A stretch of 64,000 bases of DNA from the NCBI GenBank assembly GCA_000746765.1, contig JOSY01000033.1, positions 62,001 through 126,000 on the forward strand. Direction: 5' to 3'. How positions within the stretch are numbered: the first letter of the stretch is position 1; the number at the start of each line of letters is the position of its first letter. Made by a program: the position numbers and the translations under genes. This DNA is from Marine Group I thaumarchaeote SCGC AAA799-D11. Its GTDB lineage: Archaea > Thermoproteota > Nitrososphaeria > Nitrososphaerales > Nitrosopumilaceae. The notes below the pieces were generated by a model. That model was not told the DNA's origin. It saw only the letters and a list, made by a program, of their open reading frames with translations, and searched no databases. Positions 17,292 to 26,662 of the stretch are shown here, in pieces.

Positions 17292-19058
17292 ATGGAGTTT
17301 TCCATATTAGCTGATTCATTTAACAAAATGGAATCAACAAGAAAGCGACTAGAGTTAACGCAGTATCTTGTTGAGTTATTTGAAAAAACCCCACAAGAAG
17401 TAATTTCAAAGATAGTCTATCTATTACAAGGAAAACTTAGACCAGATTTTGAAGGAGTAGAGTTAGGGGTTGCAGAAAAGCTTGCAATAAGAGCAATCTC
17501 AAAATCCTCAGGAATTCCAATTAAGAAAATTGAAGAAGAATATAGAAAAGGAGGAGATCTAGGACATGCTGCCACCATAATCTTAGAGCAAAAAACTCAG
17601 ACAACATTTCTTGTAGAAGACATTACAGTTGAACGTGTCTATGAAACACTGTTTAAAATTGCAAAATTAGAAGGCAGTAGATCACAAGACATGAAAATGA
17701 AATACATTTCAAGTTTGCTTAATGACGCAAGTCCACTAGAAGCAAGTTTTATTCTAAAAATATTGCTAGGAACACTAAGGCTTGGAATTGCTGAAAACAC
17801 AGTAATGGATGCACTAGCATTAGCATTTTCTGGAAACAAAGAAAACAGAAAAGTATTGGAGCACGCATATAATGTTTCAAGTGATTTAGGGAAAGTTGCA
17901 GAAGTTTTAGCAATTGATGGATTAGAAGGGGTTGAAAAATTCAAAATAATTTTGTTTAATCCAATTCGGCCAATGCTTGCAGACAGAGTAAAAAGTGAAC
18001 AAGAAGCAATTGAAAAAATGGGGAATGAATTTGCAGCTGAATACAAACTAGATGGAGAAAGAGTACAACTACATATTGAAGGAGATAAAGTAGTTTTGTT
18101 TTCAAGAAGTTTGGAAAACATTTCAAGTTATTATCCAGACATCATAGAACAAATTCCAAAAACAATTCATGCAGAAAACATCATACTAGAAGCAGAAGCT
18201 GTTGCAATCAATGAAAACACTGGAGAATTTTTGCCATTTCAAGAACTTATGCATAGAAGAAGAAAATACAAAATAGAAAAAGCAGTTACACAATATCCAA
18301 TAACAGTTAATCTGTTTGACATTTTATACTGTAATGGAAAAAGTTGTTTAGAATTAGACTATAAAGAAAGAAGAGAAAAGATGGAAAAAGTGGTAAAAGA
18401 AGATGACTTTGTAAAGCACATACCAATGACGATAGTAAAAAATGAAAACGACATTGAAGACTTTTTTGAAAACAGTATCAATGCGGGAAGTGAAGGATTG
18501 ATGTTAAAGATGCTTGATAAACCATATCAAGCAGGTTCTAGAGGAAGTCATTGGCTCAAACTTAAAAGAGAATATCAAAATGAACTTGGAGATAGTTTAG
18601 ATCTTGTTGTAATAGGAGGATTCTTTGGAAAAGGGAGAAGAACCGGAAATTACGGAACGTTACTTTTAGCAACATATGAAGAAGATGAAGACACATTCAC
18701 CAGTATTTGTAAAGTTGGTACTGGATTTTCAGATGAAGATTTGGATCAATTGTATCAAATTCTAAATCCCAAAGTAACAATCAAGAAAAATCCACGTATT
18801 GATAGTGAAATGGAAGCAGATGTTTGGTTTGAACCAGAGTTAGTAATCGAAGTAGTTGCATCAGAAATTACACTCAGTCCAATTCACAAAGCAGCTAGAG
18901 ACAAAGTTAGAAAAGGTGCAGGACTTGCATTAAGATTCCCAAAATTCACAGGAAAGATAAGAGTTGAAAAAATGGCAGAAGATGCATCTACAAATGAAGA
19001 AGTGATCACATTATACCAAGGTCAGAAAAAAGTAGCACATGACAAAAGTCTCATGTAA
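17292..19058 (+). CDS. lig: ATP-dependent DNA ligase
   Basis: A 588-residue archaeal replicative ligase. An N-terminal helical DNA-binding domain (1-215) is followed by the adenylation domain with the nucleotidyl lysine K252 in EYKLDGERVQ, motif III-like FDILYCNGKSCLELDY, motif IV EGLMLK, motif V WLKLKREY, and an OB domain ending with ALRFPKF. All expected motifs are present. It seals nicks in replication and in repair; two glycosylase genes lie elsewhere in this window (33434-34565). Confidence 0.96.
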   Translation: MEFSILADSFNKMESTRKRLELTQYLVELFEKTPQEVISKIVYLLQGKLRPDFEGVELGVAEKLAIRAISKSSGIPIKKIEEEYRKGGDLGHAATIILEQKTQTTFLVEDITVERVYETLFKIAKLEGSRSQDMKMKYISSLLNDASPLEASFILKILLGTLRLGIAENTVMDALALAFSGNKENRKVLEHAYNVSSDLGKVAEVLAIDGLEGVEKFKIILFNPIRPMLADRVKSEQEAIEKMGNEFAAEYKLDGERVQLHIEGDKVVLFSRSLENISSYYPDIIEQIPKTIHAENIILEAEAVAINENTGEFLPFQELMHRRRKYKIEKAVTQYPITVNLFDILYCNGKSCLELDYKERREKMEKVVKEDDFVKHIPMTIVKNENDIEDFFENSINAGSEGLMLKMLDKPYQAGSRGSHWLKLKREYQNELGDSLDLVVIGGFFGKGRRTGNYGTLLLATYEEDEDTFTSICKVGTGFSDEDLDQLYQILNPKVTIKKNPRIDSEMEADVWFEPELVIEVVASEITLSPIHKAARDKVRKGAGLALRFPKFTGKIRVEKMAEDASTNEEVITLYQGQKKVAHDKSLM

Positions 19059-19124
19059 TCATGCTCAAAAAATATCAAAAATCATAGAGGATTTAAATTA
19101 CCATATGATTTGGTAGTTTTTGTT

Positions 19125-19778
19125 ATGTATAGCGGAGAGCTTGAGGTTCAAGCAAAAAGAAAGGCTATAGCAGTTTTACAAGACGAAATCAACAGAATTC
19201 TAAATGCATCCAGAGAACTAGCTGCACTTCCTGAACTAATGATGAAAAAAGACAAGACAGGAATCAAAAACACACTAGAACAGATTTCTACAATCGAAGA
19301 AGAGGTAGAAACTCTAAGAAGAAAAATTACACGTGAAGTAGCAGATGTCGGAGGTTTGATCATGAATAGAGAAAATCTTCTAAACACAGCATATACAATG
19401 GATGAGATTGCTGGTTACATTACAGGAATTTCATTCAAACTGTCAAATGTAAAACCAACAACTCTGAAAAGTGCAAAGCTAGACAAAGACTTGACAAAAC
19501 TAATCGAATTAGTAGTAGACGAAGTCTACAAACTAAATGAAATTATCCGAAGTCTAAATACAAACACTGCCAATGCAATCGAATTAGCACAAGAAACACA
19601 AACAATTGAAAGAGAAATCGACACAAAATACAGACAAGCAACAATAAAACTTCTAACAGGAGTAACAAACACCAAAGAATTGATGTTAATGAAAGACGTG
19701 ATTGAGGGGATTGAAGAGATGGCAGATAAATGCCAGAGAGTATCAGATTCTTTCATTTTGTTAGCATTGAGCCTATAG
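19125..19778 (+). CDS. PhoU-like helical protein (DUF47 family)
   Basis: A 217-residue all-helical protein matching the DUF47/UPF0111 group, relatives of PhoU often linked to phosphate transporters. Seen here are long amphipathic helices with acidic metal-ligand-like positions, for example EMADKCQRVSDSFI at the C-terminus. No phosphate transporter gene adjoins it. A TTG five codons upstream is in frame, but the ATG at 19125 gives the more usual beginning. Confidence 0.75.
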   Translation: MYSGELEVQAKRKAIAVLQDEINRILNASRELAALPELMMKKDKTGIKNTLEQISTIEEEVETLRRKITREVADVGGLIMNRENLLNTAYTMDEIAGYITGISFKLSNVKPTTLKSAKLDKDLTKLIELVVDEVYKLNEIIRSLNTNTANAIELAQETQTIEREIDTKYRQATIKLLTGVTNTKELMLMKDVIEGIEEMADKCQRVSDSFILLALSL

Positions 19779-19869
19779 ACAAATCACACCTACATTTTCA
19801 CTTTATTTTCTATTTTAAAAAACATCAAAAATCTAATGAATTCATATACACTAAAGTTTTTGAAAAATC

Positions 19870-20406
19870 ATGAAAGGGGAACTTATCGAAAACAGAGTAA
19901 TCGTTTGGAATATTGAAGACTCTCGTAAACTTTTCAGTGGCGGATATTATGGAAAGCCAATAGGAATTCCAAAACCAAAGATTGAAGAAATTGATGCACC
20001 TCTTGTTTTAGATTTAATCGAATCATTGTATTTGCTTGAACATAAAAAAATTACAATTTCAAAATCAAAGCGTAAAGTTACAGTCGAGCAAATGATAGAA
20101 ATTTGCAAAAACGAACATCATGACTTTGATAAAAAATATCTAGTTTACAAAAACTTTAGAGATAAAGGATACATTATCAATCCAGGAATAAAGTTTGGTT
20201 GTGATTTTGCAGTGTATGAAAAAGGTCCCGGAATAGACCATGCACCATTTTTGATTCAAGTGTATAATAGAAATGAGCCAATAACATCAACAGGTATAGT
20301 ACTTGCAGGAAGACTGGCAACTTCAGTAAAAAAGCAATTCATCTTGGCAATTCCTAAAGGTAAAGACAATGTTGACTTTTTGGCTTTAGATTGGTGGAAA
20401 GCCTAA
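19870..20406 (+). CDS. endA: tRNA-splicing endonuclease
   Basis: A 178-residue archaeal EndA subunit. The C-terminal nuclease domain has KNFRDKGYIINPGIKFGCDF (catalytic Tyr), the histidine in GPGIDHAPFLIQV, and the lysine in ATSVKKQFILA. The enzyme cuts bulge-helix-bulge introns in tRNA and takes part in rRNA processing. Its size fits the single-domain homomeric or heteromeric type. A TATA-like ATATACAC lies about 27 bases upstream. Its last four bases overlap the convergent gene. Confidence 0.92.
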   Translation: MKGELIENRVIVWNIEDSRKLFSGGYYGKPIGIPKPKIEEIDAPLVLDLIESLYLLEHKKITISKSKRKVTVEQMIEICKNEHHDFDKKYLVYKNFRDKGYIINPGIKFGCDFAVYEKGPGIDHAPFLIQVYNRNEPITSTGIVLAGRLATSVKKQFILAIPKGKDNVDFLALDWWKA

Positions 20407-20780
20407 ATTGATTTTATGTGACCTGCAATACGGTCATAGATATCAAAAAGATCTTTTGTAATTCCAAATGCCAAATGATTATCCCATTTGCTGCGAATTC
20501 TTACTGCATTCTCTGTTGGTTCTACATAGATTGTTGCATCTTTTACAGACTGTTTTGCAATTATCTCATTTAACTCAGAATCTTGATTTAGTTTTTCTGC
20601 AAGAGCACCAGGACCGTTCCAACTTACACTTTCAACAGTTTTTGATGCAAAATGACCCCTAGTTTGGAGTTGTGTCTTTGCAACAAAGTTTCCAACATTT
20701 CTACCAGTGTCTTTTCTTACAATAAAATGTGCTTGATATCGGTCAAGTGCGCCCCAAGGCAGTGGATTTGGATCTTGCAT
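20403..20780 (-). CDS. Conserved hypothetical protein (125 aa)
   Basis: Not recognised. It starts MQDPNPLPWGALDRYQAHF and appears to be an alpha/beta soluble protein; no cysteine motif, no membrane helix. It sits two bases after the 78-residue gene and is probably cotranscribed with it. Confidence 0.65.
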   Translation of the reverse strand: MQDPNPLPWGALDRYQAHFIVRKDTGRNVGNFVAKTQLQTRGHFASKTVESVSWNGPGALAEKLNQDSELNEIIAKQSVKDATIYVEPTENAVRIRSKWDNHLAFGITKDLFDIYDRIAGHIKSI

Positions 20781-20782
20781 TT

Positions 20783-21019
20783 TTACCCCTTTTGAATAAT
20801 TTGAATTACGTCAATGTTAGAGTTCTTGACATCAAGACATCCCCTATTTGTTATCATTCGTGCTGTATGAGCAAAATATCTACTGTAATAATCACCTTGT
20901 TCAACATCATCGGTTCCAATCTCTTTGGATTCAGAATCTACACCGATCTCCTTTAACATACTACTAAATTTTTCAGGCCATGTCTGATAGACAAATGTAT
21001 CTGGCTCTGTATCATGCAT
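20783..21019 (-). CDS. Conserved hypothetical protein (78 aa)
   Basis: An acidic small protein (MHDTEPDTFVYQTWPEKF at the start) with no recognised domain. It is first in a two-gene unit with the 125-residue protein, two bases apart, and divergent from the SDR fusion gene. Confidence 0.6.
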   Translation of the reverse strand: MHDTEPDTFVYQTWPEKFSSMLKEIGVDSESKEIGTDDVEQGDYYSRYFAHTARMITNRGCLDVKNSNIDVIQIIQKG

Positions 21020-21115
21020 TAAAAATCATGAATCATACCCACAAATAAAGATATCAAGAAAAATTTTCTAGAGATCAATCCAATTAAATATCACAAAAGA
21101 TTTGAGACTTTTATC

Positions 21116-22882
21116 TTGCTGAAATTCCAAGACAAAGTCGCACTGGTTACAGGAAGCGGAACAGGGATTGGAAAAGCAATCGCAACAAAATTTGTAGAAA
21201 ATGGAGCAAGTGTGATTATTCTAGGTAGAAGAAAAGAGCCACTTCAAGAAGCTGCAAAAGAACTTGAAGGAAAAATACCACAAGGAGTAAATGCAACAGT
21301 CAAAATTTTTGCAGGAGTAGATGTTGCAGATGAGACAGCAATGAATGAAATGTTCAATACTCTAAAAAATGAGGGAACAAATGTAGATTACATAATTAAC
21401 AACGCAGGGGTATCAGGTCCTGTAACATGTTTTGCAAATTCACCACTAGATGAATTCAAAAGTACAATTGCAATTCATCTCACGGGAACATTTTGGGGTT
21501 CAGTTCAAGCACTAAAAGTAATGAAAGAAGGTGGAAAAATAATTACAATTTCAACTTTCTTTACTGAAGAAAGACCATTAGAGCAAAGACCATACAGATT
21601 CAGAAGTCCATACACTGCATCACAGGGTGCAAAGAACAGGCTAGCTGAATGCATGTCATGGGAATTAACTGACAAAGAAATTATCTCAATTGCAACAAAC
21701 CCTGGTCCAGTCCACTCAGATAGAATTTACAAAACAGTATACCCAAAAGCAGCAGCAGAATTTATGAGAGTAAGTGGATTTGAAGATCTAACGCCAGTAG
21801 AAGTTGAAGAAGCAAAAGATGACTTGTTAGAATGCATACAAGCAGATGGAATAGATAAAGAAGGAATTGCAAAGACTGCAGAAAAATTAGCAAACGGAAG
21901 AGATGTTGCAAAGCTAACAGAGACATTTACAAATCTATTAACCAAAATTCAAACTATCGCAGAAAAGGTACAAAACAACACATCACACATGATTGCAAAC
22001 AGAGAATTTTTGTCACAATCACAAGTTGCAGAATCGGTTCTCAATTTATGTGATGATGAAATTGCAAAGATTCTCAACGGTAAAGTCATTCCAGGAGACA
22101 GAGTATTTTATCCAGTAAAACCACACATTGGAACTACAACTCCAGGAGTTCATCAACCAGACTTTACAGGAAAGGCAGTAGTCTTTACTATTGATGGAAC
22201 AGACAAAGCCGATGCAGAAAGAGTAGAATTTTTGGCAGGACACGTAGAGAAAAATGGGGGTAAAGTTGCATGTTTCATTTCACAATCAACACCTCAAGAA
22301 ATTCAGGATTCCATTAGTGGAAAATTCCATTCTCATGTTGTAGATATTAAAAATCCTGAAGAAATAGAAAGATGGCTAAATACTGCCAAGACAAACATTG
22401 GTGAGATTCTAGCAGTAGTTCATGTTACAGGAAAACTACCAGAGGTAGGAAATCTAACTGAATTAACCAGAGCAGGATGGGAAGAATTAGTTGCAAAATT
22501 CATCTCAACCCCAGCAACGGTTGCACAAAGAACACTAGAACAATTTGTTCCAGGAGGAGGTAAAGACCCAAGACTCTTCAAAGATAAGACAGGAGCAATC
22601 ATGATAATTGGTCCAGACTTACCAGTGGGAAGAAAAGTCACTGGAACTCAAAGAGCACAAGTAGAAGTGTTCAGAGGAGCATTAAGACCATTTACAACTA
22701 CGGTCAATCAAGAACTAAGTGATGTTCTAAAATCTAAAATCAGAATGTTCACTATTTTCCCAGGTTCTGTAACAGGTATAGAACCAGACAATCAAAAGAT
22801 TGCAGATGCATTTAATTTCCTAGTATCAGAAAATGCGGCTTCATCATCTGAAGTAACTTTCTGTGTTGATGAATCAAGATAA
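21116..22882 (+). CDS. Two-domain short-chain dehydrogenase/reductase fusion
   Basis: A 588-residue protein with two SDR-like domains. The first (1-250) has the NAD(P) motif VTGSGTGIGKAI, INNAGVSGP, and a catalytic YTASQGAK-type Tyr-x3-(Lys) element, with Tyr at about 171 and Lys shifted by one place (YTASQGAKNR). A helical insert (about 250-340) follows. The second domain (345-588) keeps the fold but shows no TGxxxGxG motif and no clear YxxxK, so it is probably non-catalytic. The substrate is unknown; the architecture loosely recalls multi-SDR acyl-CoA reductases. The start is TTG. A MaoC-like gene follows after two bases, suggesting an acyl-thioester pathway. Confidence 0.75.
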   Translation: MLKFQDKVALVTGSGTGIGKAIATKFVENGASVIILGRRKEPLQEAAKELEGKIPQGVNATVKIFAGVDVADETAMNEMFNTLKNEGTNVDYIINNAGVSGPVTCFANSPLDEFKSTIAIHLTGTFWGSVQALKVMKEGGKIITISTFFTEERPLEQRPYRFRSPYTASQGAKNRLAECMSWELTDKEIISIATNPGPVHSDRIYKTVYPKAAAEFMRVSGFEDLTPVEVEEAKDDLLECIQADGIDKEGIAKTAEKLANGRDVAKLTETFTNLLTKIQTIAEKVQNNTSHMIANREFLSQSQVAESVLNLCDDEIAKILNGKVIPGDRVFYPVKPHIGTTTPGVHQPDFTGKAVVFTIDGTDKADAERVEFLAGHVEKNGGKVACFISQSTPQEIQDSISGKFHSHVVDIKNPEEIERWLNTAKTNIGEILAVVHVTGKLPEVGNLTELTRAGWEELVAKFISTPATVAQRTLEQFVPGGGKDPRLFKDKTGAIMIIGPDLPVGRKVTGTQRAQVEVFRGALRPFTTTVNQELSDVLKSKIRMFTIFPGSVTGIEPDNQKIADAFNFLVSENAASSSEVTFCVDESR

Positions 22883-22884
22883 GA

Positions 22885-23334
22885 ATGAAGAAATTCTCAG
22901 AGTTTAGAGTAGGAGACACATTTCATTCTACATGCAGTATTTCAGAAAAAGAATTAGAAGAATATCTAAATTTTTCAAGAGTCAGAAACGCATTCTTAGA
23001 AGACAAACAAAGTGGAGAGCAAATTGTTTCAGGAAGAGCAATCTTATCAAGAATGGAAGGAGAATTTACAAGACTAAGTCAGATTTATGGAAACCATATT
23101 ATTTTTCTTGGGACTGATGGAGACCCAGAATGGAAAAACAGAAACACACGTTTTCTAAAACCGCTATACACAGATCAAGTTTTGAAATTAAAATTCACAA
23201 TATCACAAGTAGAAGATATGGATGATGAGTTTGGAAAAATTGCAGTAGACTATGAGGGAACAGATAACGAAGGAGAAACCATAGTACTGTCCAAAAGAAA
23301 CATCTACAGAATTAAGAAAGAACCGCCAAGATAA
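22885..23334 (+). CDS. MaoC-like hot-dog fold protein
   Basis: A 149-residue protein resembling MaoC-type enoyl-thioester hydratases: the N-terminal FSEFRVGDTFHST segment, a central helix region with VSGRAILSRMEGEF, and a beta-rich C-terminal half. I do not see the complete D-x4-H hydratase motif (the expected G-x-x-H site reads VSGRAI), so catalysis is uncertain. It is translationally close to the SDR fusion and probably acts with it on an acyl-CoA. Confidence 0.65.
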   Translation: MKKFSEFRVGDTFHSTCSISEKELEEYLNFSRVRNAFLEDKQSGEQIVSGRAILSRMEGEFTRLSQIYGNHIIFLGTDGDPEWKNRNTRFLKPLYTDQVLKLKFTISQVEDMDDEFGKIAVDYEGTDNEGETIVLSKRNIYRIKKEPPR

Positions 23335-23344
23335 TAATAAAACA

Positions 23345-23388
23345 GGAGAGCCGACTCGTCTCCCCCGCCCTCAGATCATAAGATCTGA
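23345..23388. other. GC-rich island with two inverted repeats
   Basis: Between two convergent genes lies a short GC-rich stretch in AT-rich surroundings. It holds GGAGA/TCTCC (23345-23349 with 23359-23363) and a perfect seven-base hairpin TCAGATC-ATAA-GATCTGA (23371-23388). It could be a transcription end element, the tail of the MaoC mRNA, or a small RNA. A C-box-like CTGATGA is present at 23385-23391, but no matching D box with the right spacing is clear. Confidence 0.45.
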
Positions 23389-23440
23389 TGAACAACATAC
23401 ATTACAAAATTTGTATAAAAGCATAAAGAGTATTTTGAGC

Positions 23441-24226
23441 CTAAAATCCTAGAAATGTAGAATTTTCAGTTAATGAATCAAAGAATAATTTTCCTGCAGC
23501 AATCAAAATAACTACAGATACCAAAATTTGGAGATATCTTTCTTTGATATCAATGGACAATCTTGCTCCAACTAATCCACCAATAAAAGAACCAATTGCA
23601 AGAAATCCTGCTTGAAGAAAATCAGGATGTCCCAACAAACTATGAACAATTACTCCAGAAGATGAAGCAAACAACAATATCATTTGAGAAGTTGGTGCTG
23701 CTTTTTTCATCGCCATTCCCATTCCAACTACCATCAATGGAACAAACACAATGCCGCCACCTATTCCAAAGAAGGAAGAGATTATTCCTGCAAAGAAACT
23801 AGCACCTATTGCAAAAATCATCATTTGCAAAGAAACTTTTTTTTCTTTTGTTTCGATTTTTTTTCTCAAAAAGATGTAAGCAGCTGAGGCAATCAATACA
23901 AATCCAAACAATATCTTAAAAATATCAGGAGTAACATCACTAGAAATAATAGCACCTAACACAGTTCCAGGAACAGATAACAATCCAAGTTTTAATCCTA
24001 AAGAATACTCAATTCGTTTTTGTTTAGAGTAAGATATGGTGGATGCAATAGCGTTGCTAAGAGCTGCAAAGAGACTATTACTTGCAGCGGCAGTTGGAGG
24101 AAAACCTAAGAAGGTTAAAACTGGAACAACAATAATGCCACCGCCTAAGCCTATCATAGAACCCAACACACCTGCTGCAAATCCTAAAGGAATAAGCCAT
24201 AGTTGATCAATCATAGTAATCGCCAA
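23441..24226 (-). CDS. TauE/SafE family membrane protein (sulfite exporter type)
   Basis: A 261-residue, eight-helix permease with two related halves: the GLGGGIIVVPVLTFLGF motif near residue 25-41 and its counterpart FGIGGGIVFVPLMVVGMG near 150. TauE/SafE proteins export sulfonates, sulfite or related organic anions; the substrate here is not determinable. Single gene on the minus strand. Confidence 0.9.
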   Translation of the reverse strand: MAITMIDQLWLIPLGFAAGVLGSMIGLGGGIIVVPVLTFLGFPPTAAASNSLFAALSNAIASTISYSKQKRIEYSLGLKLGLLSVPGTVLGAIISSDVTPDIFKILFGFVLIASAAYIFLRKKIETKEKKVSLQMMIFAIGASFFAGIISSFFGIGGGIVFVPLMVVGMGMAMKKAAPTSQMILLFASSSGVIVHSLLGHPDFLQAGFLAIGSFIGGLVGARLSIDIKERYLQILVSVVILIAAGKLFFDSLTENSTFLGF

Positions 24227-24249
24227 TCAAAGAATTTTGTCGTATATAA

Positions 24250-24900
24250 TTAGACGTGTTTTGTAATAATTAATGTCTGCAATACAGAATTATCTTTAGA
24301 GGTTATTTCAAAGAGAATTTCAGTGTCAGCCAAATTATCAATTTTTGATTTGATGTTACGCTCATCAGAGTCATAATAGAAAGTATGCACAGTATCTAGC
24401 CAATCAGGAATGGTTTCAAAGCCAATAGATTCTTCTTCTTCCCAACAATCACAAACAAGTGTTTGGATTACAGTAGTAAATATTGCATATGTTGTTTCTT
24501 TATCAGATTCCAAAGTATCGGTTTCAAGATTTGCAATTGCCAGAATTGGAGATGCAGTACTTCCGCCAATGTTGATATTTCCAATAGTGTTACCATCAGA
24601 ATCCAAAACAGCAGTGGTTGTACAATATTCTACATTTCTTGGAAGCCCTTTCTCAAAAAATGTACAGTATTGACTAATAGTATGATCAGTTATAGCCGTA
24701 GGAGATGAAACAAAAATGTCATATTCTTTTAGAGATGTTTGGATTGTTTCAATATCATAATAAGTAAAACCAGAATTATAGATTGGTGTTGTAAGTGGTT
24801 CAGAAGATTCTTCAGGAATTAGCATAGAATACGATACAATAGCTGCAATACCAAGAATTATTGGAATTATAATTAATTTATTCATAAACAACAAATCCAT
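24250..24900 (-). CDS. Membrane-anchored extracytoplasmic protein (216 aa)
   Basis: One N-terminal membrane helix or signal anchor (about 6-27, IIIPIILGIAAIVSYSMLI) followed by an extracytoplasmic domain of about 185 residues with four or so cysteines (YCTFF, YCTTT, VCDCW). No family recognised. The ATG at 24885 (MNKLIIIPII) is an alternative start that gives a tighter signal sequence. It lies 25 bases downstream of the DUF192 gene and may share its transcript. Confidence 0.65.
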   Translation of the reverse strand: MDLLFMNKLIIIPIILGIAAIVSYSMLIPEESSEPLTTPIYNSGFTYYDIETIQTSLKEYDIFVSSPTAITDHTISQYCTFFEKGLPRNVEYCTTTAVLDSDGNTIGNINIGGSTASPILAIANLETDTLESDKETTYAIFTTVIQTLVCDCWEEEESIGFETIPDWLDTVHTFYYDSDERNIKSKIDNLADTEILFEITSKDNSVLQTLIITKHV

Positions 24901-24925
24901 TATTCAAAGATAAGGTTTTGCAATT

Positions 24926-25417
24926 CTAAATTGAGATGATAGTTAGAACAGATTCTTTTGTGATATTGTTTTGTTCAACGAATCCAGCAGTTACCTCAAG
25001 AATGTAAACTGCTTCATTTTCAGGAACTACACTTTGACATGTTGCAATTTCTAGAGCGGCTTTGCATGGAGGAACATCTTGTTCTATATGAACAACTTTA
25101 CCGTTTTCATCAAACCAGATCATATCAAGTGGAAATTGCATGTTAAGCATCCACAAAGAATAGAGACCAGGTTCGCTGAATACAAAGATCATTCCTTGAT
25201 CATAGGGTAATTGATCTTGGAACATCAAACCACGAACTCTTCGAGGCTCAGTATCTGCTATCTGCACCTCAAGCGGGACATCATCAACCTTGATTGTACC
25301 TATAGGAAATTCAACTGATTCTAGTTTACTTTCACTAGGAATAGACATCAAACCTACAACTCCGATAATAACAGCAGCAATTGAGATGGGAATTAGTGCC
25401 TGTGCCCTAGTAGTCAC
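24926..25417 (-). CDS. DUF192 family exported protein
   Basis: A 163-residue protein with an N-terminal membrane anchor (about 8-25) and a DUF192 domain (about 40-160). Family motifs are RVRGLMFQDQLPYDQGMIFVF and MLNMQFPLDMIWFD, ending with the YILEVTAGFV segment. DUF192 is a small beta-barrel of unknown function. It is the first gene of a probable two-gene unit with the 216-residue anchored protein. Confidence 0.9.
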   Translation of the reverse strand: MTTRAQALIPISIAAVIIGVVGLMSIPSESKLESVEFPIGTIKVDDVPLEVQIADTEPRRVRGLMFQDQLPYDQGMIFVFSEPGLYSLWMLNMQFPLDMIWFDENGKVVHIEQDVPPCKAALEIATCQSVVPENEAVYILEVTAGFVEQNNITKESVLTIISI

Positions 25418-25503
25418 AATTCAATTTGGCCAGGCCTTTTAAAATACGTTAATCATTTTCAAAATCGAGGACATTTATACAAACAATCAGAAATTCCATG
25501 TGA

Positions 25504-26247
25504 TTGTCTGAAGATAAAACACTTCCAAAGGATATTGATTCAGATGACAGTTTGCCGGGCCGTTATGAAGAAAGTAATTTTGAATATCAACAACCAATTT
25601 CACCACAAGAAACTGCACCAAAATCAAAAAGTAAAAGTCTTGCAATAGGAATCATAGTTTTTGCAATTGTTTCAGCAGGATTCTTTTCATATTACTTTAT
25701 GAATCAAAATGAAATTGATTCACAAATTGTTCAAAATACATTAAACATGAGTCCTGAACAGATTTTAGCTGAACAATACAATGTTGGAAAATATGGTAGT
25801 GACCACGCACATGCTGCAATGCTTGTTGTATTAGATGGAGAGCAGTTGAATTTTGGATTGCCGCAATTTCAACTATCAAGCAAGTACATTCATTTTGAAG
25901 ATCATAACCCATACTTGATTCACAAGCACGCTACAGGAGTACCATTGGATATGCTTTTTGTATCAATAGGATTGAAAGTAACACAAGATTGTATTTTTGT
26001 AGAGTATGATTTTTCGAAAAGTGCTAATGAATTTTGCACAGAAGGCAAGAAAACAGTTCAAGTTTATGTAAATGGAGAGAGATTCCTATCAGATATTTCA
26101 CAATATGAAGTCCAACATAATGATAGAATATTAATCACATTAGATGATAAATCAATTTCAAAACATTTGAAATATTTGGATTCATTTAAAATATTTGATG
26201 TGCCAAAAAAGCCATTAGTAAATTCAGAAAAAGATATTTTTATCTAA
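25504..26247 (+). CDS. Membrane-anchored His-rich protein (247 aa)
   Basis: A polar N-terminal tail of about 44 residues, one membrane helix (46-66, LAIGIIVFAIVSAGFFSYYF), and an extracytoplasmic domain. The domain contains DHAHAAMLVVLDG, YIHFEDHNPYLIHKHATG and two cysteines (QDCIFV, EFCTEG). The histidine cluster suggests metal (copper or zinc) binding; this is inference. The start is TTG (an ATG seven bases before runs into TGA at once). A TATA-like TTTATAC precedes it by about 30 bases. Confidence 0.7.
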   Translation: MSEDKTLPKDIDSDDSLPGRYEESNFEYQQPISPQETAPKSKSKSLAIGIIVFAIVSAGFFSYYFMNQNEIDSQIVQNTLNMSPEQILAEQYNVGKYGSDHAHAAMLVVLDGEQLNFGLPQFQLSSKYIHFEDHNPYLIHKHATGVPLDMLFVSIGLKVTQDCIFVEYDFSKSANEFCTEGKKTVQVYVNGERFLSDISQYEVQHNDRILITLDDKSISKHLKYLDSFKIFDVPKKPLVNSEKDIFI

Positions 26248-26256
26248 AAATAAGAT

Positions 26257-26613
26257 CTAGCGATTCATCACAGAAGATTTAAAATCACTAATTGATGAGA
26301 ATGTGTTTTTTGTTTGATGGCCAATATCATGAATTGTGGCACTGTTGTATTTTTTTTCCAGGTATCTTCCTGCAACTATCATAGGACCACCAACTGCACA
26401 GGTAACACCTGTTGGTTCAGGTATCCATAGCATCAAAAATCCGATTTTTTGAAGTTTTTTTCCAGGAGCAGGGGCTTTTTGAAGTGCACCTAATGAACGG
26501 GCAGTATGCCCATCATCCATTTTTGCAACATCAGAGTACAAACTTGCTCTTCTTTTTGCAGATTCAGAGATTTTTCGGAGTTTTTCTAGTCGTTCCTTTA
26601 GAGGGTCTGCCAT
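26257..26613 (-). CDS. Hypothetical protein (118 aa)
   Basis: A charged helical N-terminal region (KERLEKLRKISESAKRRASL) is followed by a short hydrophobic segment (about 58-85, IGFLMLWIPEPTGVTCAVGG) that may contact the membrane, and a polar tail. Family unknown. It converges on the previous gene with nine bases between. Confidence 0.6.
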   Translation of the reverse strand: MADPLKERLEKLRKISESAKRRASLYSDVAKMDDGHTARSLGALQKAPAPGKKLQKIGFLMLWIPEPTGVTCAVGGPMIVAGRYLEKKYNSATIHDIGHQTKNTFSSISDFKSSVMNR

Positions 26614-26662
26614 TCCTATATTGAATATTGGAAAAAATAGTTAAGATTCAAAGATCAACAAC

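Noticed and set aside
23345-23391. Firm call of a C/D box RNA
   Set aside because: Only a C-box-like sequence is present; D, C' and D' boxes with proper spacing are not seen.
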